DNA from: Undaria pinnatifida
Lineage: Eukaryota > Sar > Phaeophyceae > Laminariales > Alariaceae
DNA length: 64,000 bases
Direction of reading: 5' to 3'
NCBI GenBank assembly: GCA_012845835.1
Contig: JABAKD010000019.1
Span: forward strand, 9,535,584 to 9,599,583
This document shows positions 54,861-64,000 of this stretch, in pieces. The notes under the pieces were generated by a model, which saw only the letters and a list, made by a program, of their open reading frames with translations, had not been told where the DNA came from and made no database searches. Numbering within the stretch: the first letter of the stretch is position 1; each line of letters begins with the position of its first letter. A program made the position numbers and the translations under genes.

Positions 54861-55107
54861 GAATGCGCGAGAGGTCGACGACCCATTGCTTTTCGCTGCA
54901 ACCACCGCGAGCGGTTGTTGCTGATGACTGTCTGCTAAAAATATTCCTTTCTGACGGCTGTTGGCATGTGTAATGTACATAGCCCACGAAACAACACGGC
55001 AAGCCCAACGCTTTTTCCCGCACCCAGACGTCACACCGCACCTTGGTACCTTCCAGCGTGAGTTCTTCTTGCGAGGGACTTCGCCCTTTCACCGACAGCC
55101 CAGTGGG
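54861..55107 (-). CDS. Probable exon of unknown gene
   Basis: Acceptor CGGGGTAG and canonical donor ATTC|GTAAGT enclose 82 codons that are open and non-repetitive: PTGLSVKGRSPSQEELTLEG, TKVRCDVWVREKALGLPCCF, VGYVHYTCQQPSERN. The alternation of charged and hydrophobic residues is protein-like. I recognise no family. Confidence 0.45.
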
Positions 55108-55969
55108 CTACCCCGCGAATAGTTGATGGTCCTGTCCCTCAGCCATCGCTACATCCTCATTGCAACCCCATTTCATCTTGATGACCATTTTCAGTAGCAC
55201 CCGGCCCTTCAAATACAACAACTACTCAAAGCCTTCTGACCGCGATATAAACGCCTCCGTATCATTGTATCATTGGGTTAAGCGACACTCCCACAGCAAA
55301 GCGAGTAGCACAGCAGCACAGCAACACGACCGGCGCATCGCCTCACCGTTGGTGGCGGTTCCCCGGCTCGCACCCCCGACCCGATGGTATCCTTATTCCA
55401 TCGCTACCCCGAGGAAATCCCACGACACGTAATTGAGCGCATCTTCACGGCGACTTACAGTACCCGAAGGTTTACACTTACTATACTTAAGAAAGTTGAC
55501 CTCTAGTCGCGATGGGAGGCAACCTCGTACTATCCGTCGTCGAGCGACAAATCTGCACGACCAGCGCATCGCCTTACCGTTGCCGCCGGTTCCCTCGGCT
55601 CGCACCCTCGACCGGCGGCCGCGACCGTCCTCCCGCAGCACGACCACGCGTCCTCGCCGTCCAAACGGTTATCCAGCCGTCTTTTCGCCACGCCCGCCCA
55701 TCTCTCAGCCCCTGCTCCCAATGCCGCTCCCAGCCCCGTCCCCAACCCCGCCCGTTTGGGCGTTCGAACGCTATCTCCTCCCTCCTTAGCAGGGGTTCCT
55801 GACCCTGCGTCTTTTTTTGCTGGCGTCTCTCTTTTACCCTTGGTTGGTTGGTCGGGTCTGCTCGGTCTCGGCGGGCGCATGAATATTCTGGTGTGCCCGA
55901 GCTGCCCGCTGTGGACCCAGTCCCTGCCGTCGAGAAGAGTTCTTGTTTCCGTCTGTCCGAGGGCCGGCA

Positions 55970-57490
55970 CTGGCGATTGGAGGTTCCTGAGCGGCGCGTG
56001 TAACGCGAGAACCGAGGACGCACGGGTTTTCACGTGGTAATGCAAGTTTAGTATGCTCTCTTCCGTTAGGCATTCACGGGAGCACTCCATCATGGCGCTT
56101 GGTTGTGGTAAAAGCCCTGTCATATTATTGAGGTGGAAATAACGACCCTGGTGGGTGTTCCGAAGGCGAAATAACCGGTGGTTGGAGGCTATTGGAGGGC
56201 GTGTGTAACGCGCGAAACGAGGACGTGCGAGTACACGTGTCAAATTTGTTTTGGACATCTTCTTCGATGGGACGTCTACGGGAGCACATCATACGACAAT
56301 TTGGTTTGCTGCATGCTCTTTTCAGTTAGTGGGGTGAAAACACCGACCCTACTGGTGTTCGGAGGGCCACAGCTGGCGACTGGAGGCTCCTGGTCGGTGT
56401 GCGTGGGACGCACGACGAAGAGGTGTACATGTTGGGCTTCGTTGGGCTTGTGCTCTTAATAGGGTGTGAAAGAAAACGTTCACGCATTTATTCCGGAACA
56501 GAGTACATGTGGCAATGCCCTTTTTACTCTGTTCGTTTGGGTGTTTTGCGGGAGAGCACCATGGCACTTGCTTCTGGTGTAAGCTTTGTCTTGTTCTTGA
56601 GGTGACACTAAAGGCCCTACTGATCGGTGTTCCGAGGGCCATGGCTGACCGGTCGCCCGGGGGGTCTAGTGGGCAACCTCAAACAACACCACGGTTGGAG
56701 TCAGGGGCTCAAATCCCGGGATGGATTTTTTTATTTTTTAGAGACGCCAACTGCCGAGAGCGCTCTACGATAGCGTTGGTAGGCACAATTCCACGCGAGT
56801 CGACGAAGGAAGAAGGCGCTGATTTCTTCTCACGATAAAAACGCAGGCGCGTACCGTGGCAGGGAGCGGGGAGAAGAGCCTGCTTAGCGGCCGCGGGTCT
56901 GGGTTACGTGTAGGGAGGGAGTCGGAGACGAAAAAAAGGGGAAGACATTAGATGGGGTGAGCGAAATAAACAAAGAAAACAGGTGACTGGACGCTCCTGG
57001 GCAGTGTATGACGAACGACGACATGCGCGTACAGGTGGCAGCGTATTTTGTATCTTTTTTTTGGTTGTTTGGGGGGAGAATATAGCAACATTTTTTTCTG
57101 GTTTGAGCTCTATTTTTTTGTTCTTGAGGAGACTACGACGGCCCTGCTGGCTGGTGATTCGAGGACAGAGCTCGTGACTGGAGGCTCGTGGGCGGTGTGT
57201 GACGAACGATGAGGGCGTTCATGCGAGTGCGCGTGACGACATAGTTTTTTGCCAGAGACGCGTGTTGTCGCAGACTAGAGTGCTGAACTATCAGCACCAC
57301 CGCAAAATCGAGCAAATTCCTTCATACAAGAGTGTGAATCAGTATAACCGCAAAATGAGCGACTACTTCACGTCGTCTTAGTTTGAGCGTTTGCGGGGAA
57401 AAGTCGCGGCGATTACGTTTACCGTGTAAGCTCTGTTTTGTTCTTGAGGTGAACATAGCGGCCCGTCTAATGTTGGCACTGTCTGGACGC
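55970..57490. repeat. Satellite array, unit about 195-205 bp, five copies
   Basis: Units start near 55972, 56178, 56375, 56981 and 57174 with GGCGACTGGAGGCTCCTGGG. They contain GTGTGTGACGAACGACGAGG, GCGTACACGTG, GGGAGAGCACCATGGC and TGTTCTTGAGGTGA. The array is interrupted by a SINE at 56650-56960. Confidence 0.8.
56650..56960 (+). mobile_element. SINE-2 copy inserted in the 200-bp satellite
   Basis: Head: GGTCGCCCGGGGGGTCTAGT (A box) and GGGGCTCAAATCCCGGG (B box). Body: TAGAGACGCCAACTGCCGAG, GTTGGTAGGCACAATTCCAC and AACGCAGGCGCGTACCGTGG, ending GACGAAAAAAAGGGGAAGAC. It matches the - strand copy at 32975-33329. Confidence 0.75.
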
Positions 57491-57759
57491 AGCGAGTGGA
57501 TCAGTTATTAATTCTCTGCCGTTAAGCCTCCGAGATGAGGATGTGCACCACCACGGAAAACAAGAGCCGCTGAAAGGCCGCCTTATCTTGCCTGGTGACG
57601 CTCTGAGCTTACGCGCAGCAAAACAAGGAAAAACGAAGGACGCCGGTCTCGATTTTAAATTCCGTAGGTTCGCGGTTGAGACACAACAGAAAACGCTGCC
57701 CTCGTATTCCGCTGTCTGTGTGACCACATCCAGCCATCGCGCTGGATTCGGGTAAGTTT

Positions 57760-57875
57760 CGTCATTCGTCCATGCTCGGAAAAACGAGCACTGCACGATA
57801 AGTAAGTCCCGCTTCTGCCCATGCTCGGAAAAACGAGCACTGCACGATAAGTAAGTCCCGCTTCTGCGCAAAGGA
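57760..57875. repeat. Tandem 51-bp duplication carrying a hairpin
   Basis: CCATGCTCGGAAAAACGAGC, ACTGCACGATAAGTAAGTCC and CGCTTCTGC occur twice. TGCTCG and CGAGCA flank a GAAAA(A) loop, a strong six-base stem in each unit. Confidence 0.8.
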
Positions 57876-58079
57876 ACAAGTAAAGTATCTCCGCCCGTTC
57901 GGTTGTCTACAAGGCAACCCCCCTCTTTGCGAGGGGGTCATGGATGCAGGCCGCACTGGCATACACCGCATACCATTCCTCGACCGAGCCGTCACTCTCG
58001 CGCCGGTGCAGTGACGGACACTGTCACATTTATTGCTTCGGTTTTGCCTTTTCTTTCCATCTTCCGTATTAGACTCATC

Positions 58080-58460
58080 CAGCGGTAGGGGATGCAGTTG
58101 TTGGATTAACTACTATTGTACCTGTCCGGTTGAGCAGAGTCATCCCACGTTAGGGGTTGCAGTTGTTGGATAAATTAATAAGGTACCTGTCCGGTTGAGC
58201 AGAGTCATACCACGGTAGGGGATGCAGTTGGTGGATAAACAAATAAGGTACCTGTCCGGTTGAGCAAGGTAGTCAATGATCAAGTATATTTTACGAGTTT
58301 TTTTTCTTGTGCTAAGGCATAGAAGCTCGGTCGGGTTGTGCCAAGCAAACGCCTGCGAAGCCATTTTTTCGTGTGAGATATTCAGCTATCCCCTCATGAT
58401 TGGAGAGAACTAAAAGAATTCTTAGAATCTGCTGGGTTTCTACCGTGGGATGACTCCGCA
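58080..58460 (+). mobile_element. MITE-D copy with amplified left end
   Basis: The left end GAGTCATCCCACG and right end CGTGGGATGACTC are 13-bp inverted repeats. The left 62 bp (AGGGGATGCAGTTGTTGG, GGTACCTGTCCGGTTGAGCA) are present three times in tandem. The interior GGTCGGGTTGTGCCAAGC and GCCTGCGAAGCCATTTTTTC matches 63458-63741 and, inverted, 62585-62770. Confidence 0.75.
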
Positions 58461-58489
58461 GCTGCCCCCCCCCCCCCCCGTGCCCCACC

Positions 58490-58615
58490 TCCGGACTTGC
58501 CTTCGTTTTTATCTCGCGGCGATGATTCTTCAACGTTCCCGCTGTTCGTTGATTTTCATCGTATTTTGCCAGCTCGCGCTCTCGCGCTTTCGGCGGCTAT
58601 TGTGGAAGGCTGGGC
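58490..58615 (-). mobile_element. SINE-1 body fragment
   Basis: On the - strand CGAAAGCGCGAGAGCGCGAG, CTGGCAAAATACGATGAAAA and GCGAGATAAAAACGAAGGCA match the SINE-1 body at 35950-36060. Head and tail are missing. Confidence 0.6.
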
Positions 58616-58710
58616 TGGCCAATAAATTGTTGTGGCGTGCCATGCGGTTGTATGTGCCGCCTTTTGGCTGAGTAGGCACCCAAAACTCGTCCAAACATAT
58701 TCACAGGTAC

Positions 58711-59545
58711 GCTGGCACAGATTGTCGACCCATTTGTTCCACAACCCGACGGACGGGAGGGCTTTTAGTCGGCTGGCCCTGGGGGTTGGTGCTAGATATA
58801 ATTCGATGGGTGAGGACATCGGGAGCTGTTAGCGTCTGTGTGCAACCCTTCGGTTAATGAAACAAATCGAATGCACACATATGTTCAAGTAAATAAATCA
58901 AACCTCGCGCTGCGGCGAGCAGGAAATTTTCGAGAAGGAGAAGGGGGAGGAGGAGGAGGAGGAGGAGGAGGAGGAGGAGCGGGAGGAGGAGGAGGAGAGG
59001 GAGGAGGAGGAGGAGGAGAGGGAGGAGGAGGAGGAGGAGGAGGAGGAGGAGGAGGAGGAGGAGGAGGAGGAGGAGGAGCGGGAGGAGGAGGAGGAGGAGA
59101 AGGAGGAGGAGGAGGACGAGGAGGAGGAGGAGGAGGAGGAGGAGGAGGAGGAGGAGGAGGAGGAGGAGGAGGAGGAGGAGGAGGAGGAGGAGGAGGAGGA
59201 GGAAGAGGGGTGGGAAGAGGAGACAAGGTAATGGTCCTGCACACGCCGATCCCTACATCATCTCCCGACCTGTTACAACATTGGTCAAACGTTACCCTAC
59301 CAGTGCGCTTGGTTCTAATTCTTCGACAACAAGTTGGGAGCGCGTGCCACCCGTCCGGGAGTATAAAACACAGGGGTATGCACGAACTCACCGTCCGTCG
59401 TTAAAGTCTACGCTCCCGCATGGGAGAGCGGGTGCGGCGGGCTGGGGGGGTAAGCTGTCTGCCTCGAAGGTCCTGCGCAGATTCATGGCCTCCTGTTTGG
59501 GGTCAAACGGGATGTTCACGTGCGCGCAGATGATTTCAAGAGGCA
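58711..59545 (-). CDS. Unknown protein, two phase-matched internal exons
   Basis: Exon 59545-59392 (acceptor CGTGAAG, donor GACG|GTGAGT) and exon 58778-58711 (acceptor CCCCCAG, donor CAGC|GTACCT) join in phase 2 with a shared Arg codon. The first encodes LEIICAHVNIPFDPKQEAMN and LRRTFEADSLPP, ending SVDFNDGR; the second ASRLKALPSVGLWNKWVDNL. Composition is normal for a soluble protein. The intron between them contains a 275-bp GGA tract. I do not recognise the family, and flanking exons are missing; the exon candidate at 61036-61160 could belong upstream. Confidence 0.5.
58935..59212. repeat. (GGA)n microsatellite
   Basis: About 275 bp of almost pure GGA triplets with GAGCGG and GAGAGG interruptions, inside the intron of the unknown gene. 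The poly-Gly, poly-Ser and poly-Pro frames are by-products. Confidence 0.95.
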
Positions 59546-59888
59546 CTTCACGAAAAGTCAGAACAAGGTTTGCCAAAAGGAAAGCAAATACGGGAAAGAA
59601 AAATGTTCGTATCACGTCGTTGAAGCATGTTGGCCCTCTTGAGGGTCCGGGTATAACGACCAAAATAATTATGTAAGGAAGAAATTATGTCTCGTTCATC
59701 GGCTCCGTGAGCGCGCGCAGCAGTGCAATAATAATCATGCCGCGCAACTCGTTGTACTATTGCCGTTCGGACGCAAAGGTTGTCACCCCGTCGCCAGGCA
59801 GCCCCGCGTTGGTTCGAATGGTCAATGCTGTTTTCGCCACCTTTTTTCGTCACTTTGTCGTCACCTTCTCCAAGAGGGTTAAAACACC

Positions 59889-60193
59889 CTCTCTCTACGG
59901 TGGGGGTGTGCGCCTCATTTTTTCTGAGGCTAGCACTTTGCTCACTTGGGGAGCTCTACATGCTTCACACCCGAAAACTGATTTTGAGCAACAAAACTGA
60001 TGTTTGAGAAAAAAAAAGAACGTCCAACCCGATGAACAAACCCACAAAAACCCAGGAATACGAAGTAATATCACTTCAAAAAAATGAATATGGCATTATT
60101 CTGACGATTTTGGGTTAAGGTGGGTTAAGGAGCCCCGTTATTCAGAAAAAGAAAGCCATACAGTGCTATGAAAACCCTCTATCGTAGCACGCG
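59889..60193 (+). mobile_element. MITE-A copy
   Basis: The right end CTCTATCGTAGCACGCG is intact; the left end TCTCTACGGTGGGGGTGTGC is degraded. The interior TTTTTTCTGAGGC, CGAAAACTGATTTTGAG and CTGACGATTTTGGGTTAAG match the family. Confidence 0.75.
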
Positions 60194-60199
60194 CCTTAA

Positions 60200-61030
60200 C
60201 CCTTGTTTGGGGCTTCAGACGAGAAAAAAAATCTGACAATCAAAGCTGACGAACCGCGGCATCCTTCGCACGCAAGCAACCCGGGGCTAGGCTGCTATAT
60301 TACCTGACGACGGGCTAACCCGTCGAGCTCAAGTGCGAGTGCCCGTAGGACACGCGCATGGCTTGCACTGCCCGTGTGCTGCATATTCGCGCTATGATAA
60401 AATAACGCGATTGAACCCGATTTTTGTCGCTATACATTAGCCCCAAAAGGCTTTTGGATGACCCCCACGCACGAGGAAACGTCACGCCGTCGGAAGATGC
60501 TTCTTGCTACCCGAAGGATGGATTGATCCTAACTATGGTTGTTCTGTGATATCATGTATCATGGTTGTGCGCCTGACCACAGGATACAGCGGTGAGGCCT
60601 AGGACACGTTTTGCTCAACCCGGCGTTAATCGTGTGTTTGTACTAGAATGGGTGCCACCCCGGATCGCAGGATAAGGCGGGGTGCGGAATACCTTCCACA
60701 GCCTAGCGTGGATTCGCGAGGCAGGCGGAGAGCTACCAGGTTGATCGCGGACACACCTACCGAGCACCCATGCATCTGGGAACGTTGAGACACACTCGTG
60801 GAAGCCGTGGTATACGCTACCCGAAGCGATCGCAAACGCCAGACCAGACAAGCACGGCTGGGGCATGGTTAGAAACGACGCTCCCGACATCGCTCTGGGG
60901 GAGGATGGGGTAACGGCGCAGGCGCAGCAGAGGGCTCTGGCGGGAAAAAAAGCCCCGCTTGCAGATTGACCATTATCTTTGGGGGCGGAAAAAAAGGCAT
61001 ATTTCGTAGATGGGCCGTTATTTTTATCGC
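60200..61030. other. No recognised gene
   Basis: A - strand frame of 91 codons (60615-60890; FAIASGSVYHGFHECVSTFP) is non-repetitive but lacks a signature and clear splice sites. The region lies between two exon candidates on the same strand, so an unseen exon is possible. Confidence 0.3.
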
Positions 61031-61035
61031 CTCAC

Positions 61036-61160
61036 CGTGTTCAACAGAGCGAGCTCTTCTTCGCAGGCTTTGCTTATCGGGCCATCGTTTCTCAGGGCGT
61101 CGTGGAGAAGTTCCTGCCTCTCCTCGCCCTTCAAGACGTGCCGCCAACCCGACGAAGGTA
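61036..61160 (-). CDS. Exon candidate of unknown gene (strand ambiguous)
   Basis: On the - strand the frame reads WRHVLKGEERQELLHDALRN, then DGPISKACEEELALLNT, a charged helical pattern, with donor ACACG|GTGAGG. On the + strand the same DNA reads LFFAGFAYRAIVSQGVVEKF between acceptor GTTCAACAG and donor GAAG|GTAAGT, also good splice sites. The - strand is weakly preferred because other candidates nearby lie on it. Confidence 0.35.
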
Positions 61161-61164
61161 AGTA

Positions 61165-61310
61165 GGTGCCGATAAAGTGGCGGGGAAACGGAGCGCACGT
61201 GCGCGGGGGGGGGGGGGGGGGGGGGGAAGCAGGCGTCGGGGTGAGGACACAGGGGAGGGGAAGCGTAGCGCACGTGCAGGAGGAGAGGGGGGGGTCTGGG
61301 GTAACTAATT
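61165..61310. repeat. G-rich minisatellite with 24-bp G run
   Basis: GGAGCGCACGTGCGCG followed by a G run, then GAAGCGTAGCGCACGTGCAG with another G-rich patch. A third related unit (GACGTAGCACACGTGTGTAG) lies at 61824 next to family E. Confidence 0.65.
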
Positions 61311-61869
61311 TGTTGTTTGCCTTAGTCATTTGGCCATTGATTGACCACGCATCCCTTTCGAGACGGGGCGCCGTTCCTACTGCTAATAAAGGCAGCACCA
61401 ACATTTGGGCGCTCATTGCGTTCTTCCATTTATTACATATATATTTTTGCTTATCTATCTCCTTCCTCTTTGGCCGTCTGTGGCCACCATCTGTCTCCTA
61501 GTATAGCGGGCTTTTTCTGGCTGATATATTATGTATCAAACATCTCCATGTCGCATCCGCCTAATTTCCTCGTTTTCTTCCTCTAACGAATCCCTTTCCC
61601 CCTTGTGTAGTTCACATTCTCCCACTTTGTATGCGGGTTCTACTCTTTGCGTTGCCACAAGGGCAGCGCTGTGCGCCTTTCCCCTCCTCCACTCGACTAC
61701 TGGTGTACCTCTTTCTTCTATCTGGCAGGTCCAGGTTTTCGTTTTTTCGCCACTATCTAGAGTGCCAAACTGGGGGAGGGGAGCCGAAGAATGCATCGGA
61801 AGGGCGGGAAAAAAGGCGGAGGGACGTAGCACACGTGTGTAGGGGGGGAGGGGGGTGTCCTCATTTTCA

Positions 61870-62275
61870 CGAGTGGCCTCCTCGCATACCTATAATGCCG
61901 GGACGGAGCACGTCGGGTTTTCACTAACAAGGCAGACACCGCGTGCACCAAGCCCGAAGCGCCGTCAGGTGTTTCGACGCAGTCGTATGAAGGGTGAACT
62001 TCATCCTACTGACAACCTGTTGTGAGACGCACTTCGGTACCTTATGCGTATTTTTTTGCGTACGGATGATGAGGGCTTCGAATGCCTCTATTTTGTTGTC
62101 AGATGTGGCCATTTCAGAGAGACAGTAACTGGTGTGCTATGTAACTGCCGCGCACTACGTGATAGCATCCTCCCTGCGCGGAGTTAAGGTTCTCCATTCT
62201 CCGCCCCGCAACTTCATCTAACTCGACCACTCGACCACCATCTCGGACACCGCCAAAACAAGAAAATCAAGATTC
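61870..62275 (-). repeat. Repeat family E, near full-length copy
   Basis: On the - strand it runs from TTTTGGCGGTGTCCGAGATG through GGAGAACCTTAACTCCGCGC, ATGAAGTTCACCCTTCATAC and CTGACGGCGCTTCGGGC to GAAAATGAGGACACCCCCC. The 3' C-rich end is present. Confidence 0.75.
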
Positions 62276-62584
62276 AGTTAAAGTCGGACACCTGCTTTGT
62301 CTAGCTTACGTAGTGGGGCGCTTTACAGTGTCCTTGCCAACCTACAGCAGTACATCAACTCGGGGCGGGGGAAGGGTGGAAGGGTGATAGTCAGAGCGCA
62401 GAGCCTGTTGGCGCGCAGAACGGCGACGTTCGTCCGTATTCAGGTCGCTTAGGGAGTAGAACAAACGCAGCAGAAACCGTGCTCATGACCCCCCCCCCCC
62501 AAACACAAAACACTGGTAGCCTTCTGGAAGTGGTGCTGCTTGGGAGCGTTCCACGTAGTAGAGCGATGCCCTAAGATCCGTACA

Positions 62585-62770
62585 GAGTCATCCTACGCCA
62601 GGCGTGCAGCAGATTCTAAAGAATTTTCTGAGTTCTCCTATCATGAGCCCATCAAAAATATCTCATCATCCGTTACATGACTTCGAAGGCATTCGCGTTC
62701 GCGGCAGCCCGACCGAGGCATATTCATACTTCGTACGCCATCGTCTTAGACAACAGCAGTATACTCGCCT
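62585..62770 (-). mobile_element. MITE-D partial copy
   Basis: On the - strand GAATGCCTTCGAAGTCATG, TTCTTTAGAATCTGCTGCAC and GGCGTAGGATGACTC match the right half of the family. The other end is eroded near the MITE-A copy. Confidence 0.6.
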
Positions 62771-62782
62771 TAGAAAAAGTGA

Positions 62783-63042
62783 CTCGTGATACGATAGAGG
62801 TATACCGCTTTTTGGCGAAAACGTGTTCTGAATGACGGGGCCCGCTCCTTAACCCACAATCGTCGGAAAAAAAACGACATTTTTTGGGGGAGGATGATTC
62901 TCGTTGCGTACCTAAGACTCTGGCATGTAGCAGTTTTCATTTTTCTCTGAATCAGTTTTTGGGTTAAGAATGCCATGTCTTAAGCTCCGAAAGTGAGAGG
63001 TCTCAGAAAAAAAAGTGGTGCGCCTCTATATCGTAGCACGCG
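62783..63042 (-). mobile_element. MITE-A copy, nearly intact ends
   Basis: Ends CTCGTGATACGATAGAGG and CCTCTATATCGTAGCACGCG pair over about 17 bp. The interior GGCGAAAACG, GATTCTCGTTGCGTACCTAA and GGTCTCAGAAAAAAAAGTGG is the inverse of the 17492 copy. Confidence 0.8.
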
Positions 63043-63457
63043 GCAGGTGAGCTCCCCACTTGAGGACGCTAAAAGTTCAATTCGTAACGTGGGATGACTC
63101 TACAGCGGCAACCCCATGAAACACGGTGACGGCATCGAGTGTGTAGGAGACGCCGCAGGAGGAGTACCCGACCAGTGCGACAGTATCGAGGTTAAGCGCT
63201 GCTGAGGCGGCTCCAGCCCCGGCCCCTCTTGCAGCCCACGCTCACGCTGCGGTGTCGGATGCACCCGATGTCTTCTGAGAGTTTTCTCACACCAAGAGTT
63301 GCATGTCTTACATACATCTCACCCGAAGAGTTGACGTTCAAGAAGCAATGGAAGTGAAATCCCAGCGACATAGACACACAGCGACTATCGGAGCGTACAC
63401 CACAAAGGGCGATCCAACGACGTCGGATAGGTCCCCGGTTGGGGTGACCCCGCCCGG

Positions 63458-63741
63458 GTCATCGCATGGCAAGGGTTGCAGTGGTTGGATTGACTAATAA
63501 TGCGCCTGTCCGGCTGGGCTCCCCAAGCGTGGGACTATCGGTTGGCATGACAATGTAACGAAGACGTACTAGTTTTAGGACCAGCGCATCAATGGGCATG
63601 TTGGTCGGGGTTGCGAGAAGAAACGCCTTCGAAGCCGTGCTTCGGGTGATGATGGGTGACGTTGATGTTGAGCTCCTTGTGCTAGGGGCTCAGAACGTTC
63701 TTGGAATCTTCTGCCCGCCTAGCCTAGCGTGGGATGACTCG
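63458..63741 (+). mobile_element. MITE-D copy
   Basis: Left end GGTCATCGCATGGCAAGGG is degraded; right end GCGTGGGATGACTC is intact. The interior GCAGTGGTTGGATTGACTAA, CGCCTGTCCGGCTGG, CGCCTTCGAAGCCGTGCTTC and GTTCTTGGAATCTTCTGC matches 58080-58460. A single stray terminus lies at 63089. Confidence 0.7.
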
Positions 63742-63824
63742 CTATAGCCAGGAGAAAATTGGCTAACAGCGCCATACCCCTATTGTACACGCCTCTGTGA
63801 CTACGTAAGCTGGACAACCAAGGC

Positions 63825-64000
63825 ATCGTTTTTTTTTTTACTCTCTGTCTTTGTGATGTTTTGGTGGTATTCGAGATGGTGTTGGAGTTGTTGTCGATCG
63901 TATTGTGCGGGGTGGAGAACCTTAAACTCCGCCCAAGGGGGATGGTACCACGAAGCGTGTGTATGGTAAGGCATCTACGAGGGACTGATTGTATTAATGC
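63825..64000 (+). repeat. Repeat family E, 5' part, runs off the window
   Basis: TTCGAGATGGTGTTGGAGTT, TCGATCGTATTG, GAGAACCTTAAACTCCGCCC and AAGGGGGATGGTACCACG match the 5' half of the copies at 13966 and 62275. Confidence 0.65.

Noticed and set aside
55530-56258. 242-codon - strand open frame
   Set aside because: It runs from the 200-bp satellite into a locally duplicated GC-rich segment, with three competing frames on both strands.
58838-59404. Long Gly-rich (+) and Pro- or Ser-rich (-) open frames
   Set aside because: They translate the (GGA)n microsatellite in three frames and have no other features.

Overview
The window looks like nuclear DNA of a brown alga (Phaeophyceae; an Ectocarpus-like stramenopile is the best guess). 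It is moderately GC-rich and gene-poor, with small phase-matched exons separated by long introns and dense microsatellites. The recognisable gene families are a kinesin-light-chain-like TPR protein, a carbohydrate sulfotransferase and an exostosin-type glycosyltransferase, all expanded in brown algae. The assignment is an inference from gene content; no organelle, rRNA or bacterial gene was seen.

Layout. 1-3000: the 3' end of a + strand TPR gene (exons 363-498, 2107-2193, 2878-2982). 3000-12700: gene-free, repeat-rich DNA, including two GTTACCG-rich blocks that bracket a palindromic repeat field colonised by very small LTR elements (8761-9571). 12700-21800: C-rich minisatellites, an (AACCC)n tract, inverted-repeat elements, a 20-bp minisatellite and one weak gene candidate. 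21873-23724: 3' part of a - strand sulfotransferase. 23760-29500: CAC/CAT microsatellites, dispersed repeats and a ~187-bp satellite. 29584-38296: a - strand exostosin gene in five exons whose splice phases all agree; its introns hold SINEs, an inverted-repeat element, microsatellites and a decayed second copy of one exon. 40203-48658: an old, broken Ty3/gypsy chromovirus-type element with both LTRs, a 4-bp target duplication and a tRNA primer site. 48659-64000: repeats, a ~200-bp satellite split by a SINE, and exons of one or two unidentified - strand genes (about 54437-55107 and 58711-61160).

The three named genes do not form a pathway by position. The sulfotransferase and exostosin both belong to families that act in the Golgi on cell-wall or matrix polysaccharides, which suits brown-algal sulfated fucans, but their nearness may be chance.

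Most of the interest lies in the repeats. I find four inverted-repeat (MITE-like) families, called MITE-A to D here; a ~400-bp family, called family E, whose complete 3' ends run into C-rich tracts; two related tRNA-headed SINE families, one with different heads on a shared body; and tiny LTR elements sharing a primer-binding site with the large LTR element. Coordinates of splice sites and repeat edges were read by eye and may be off by a few bases.
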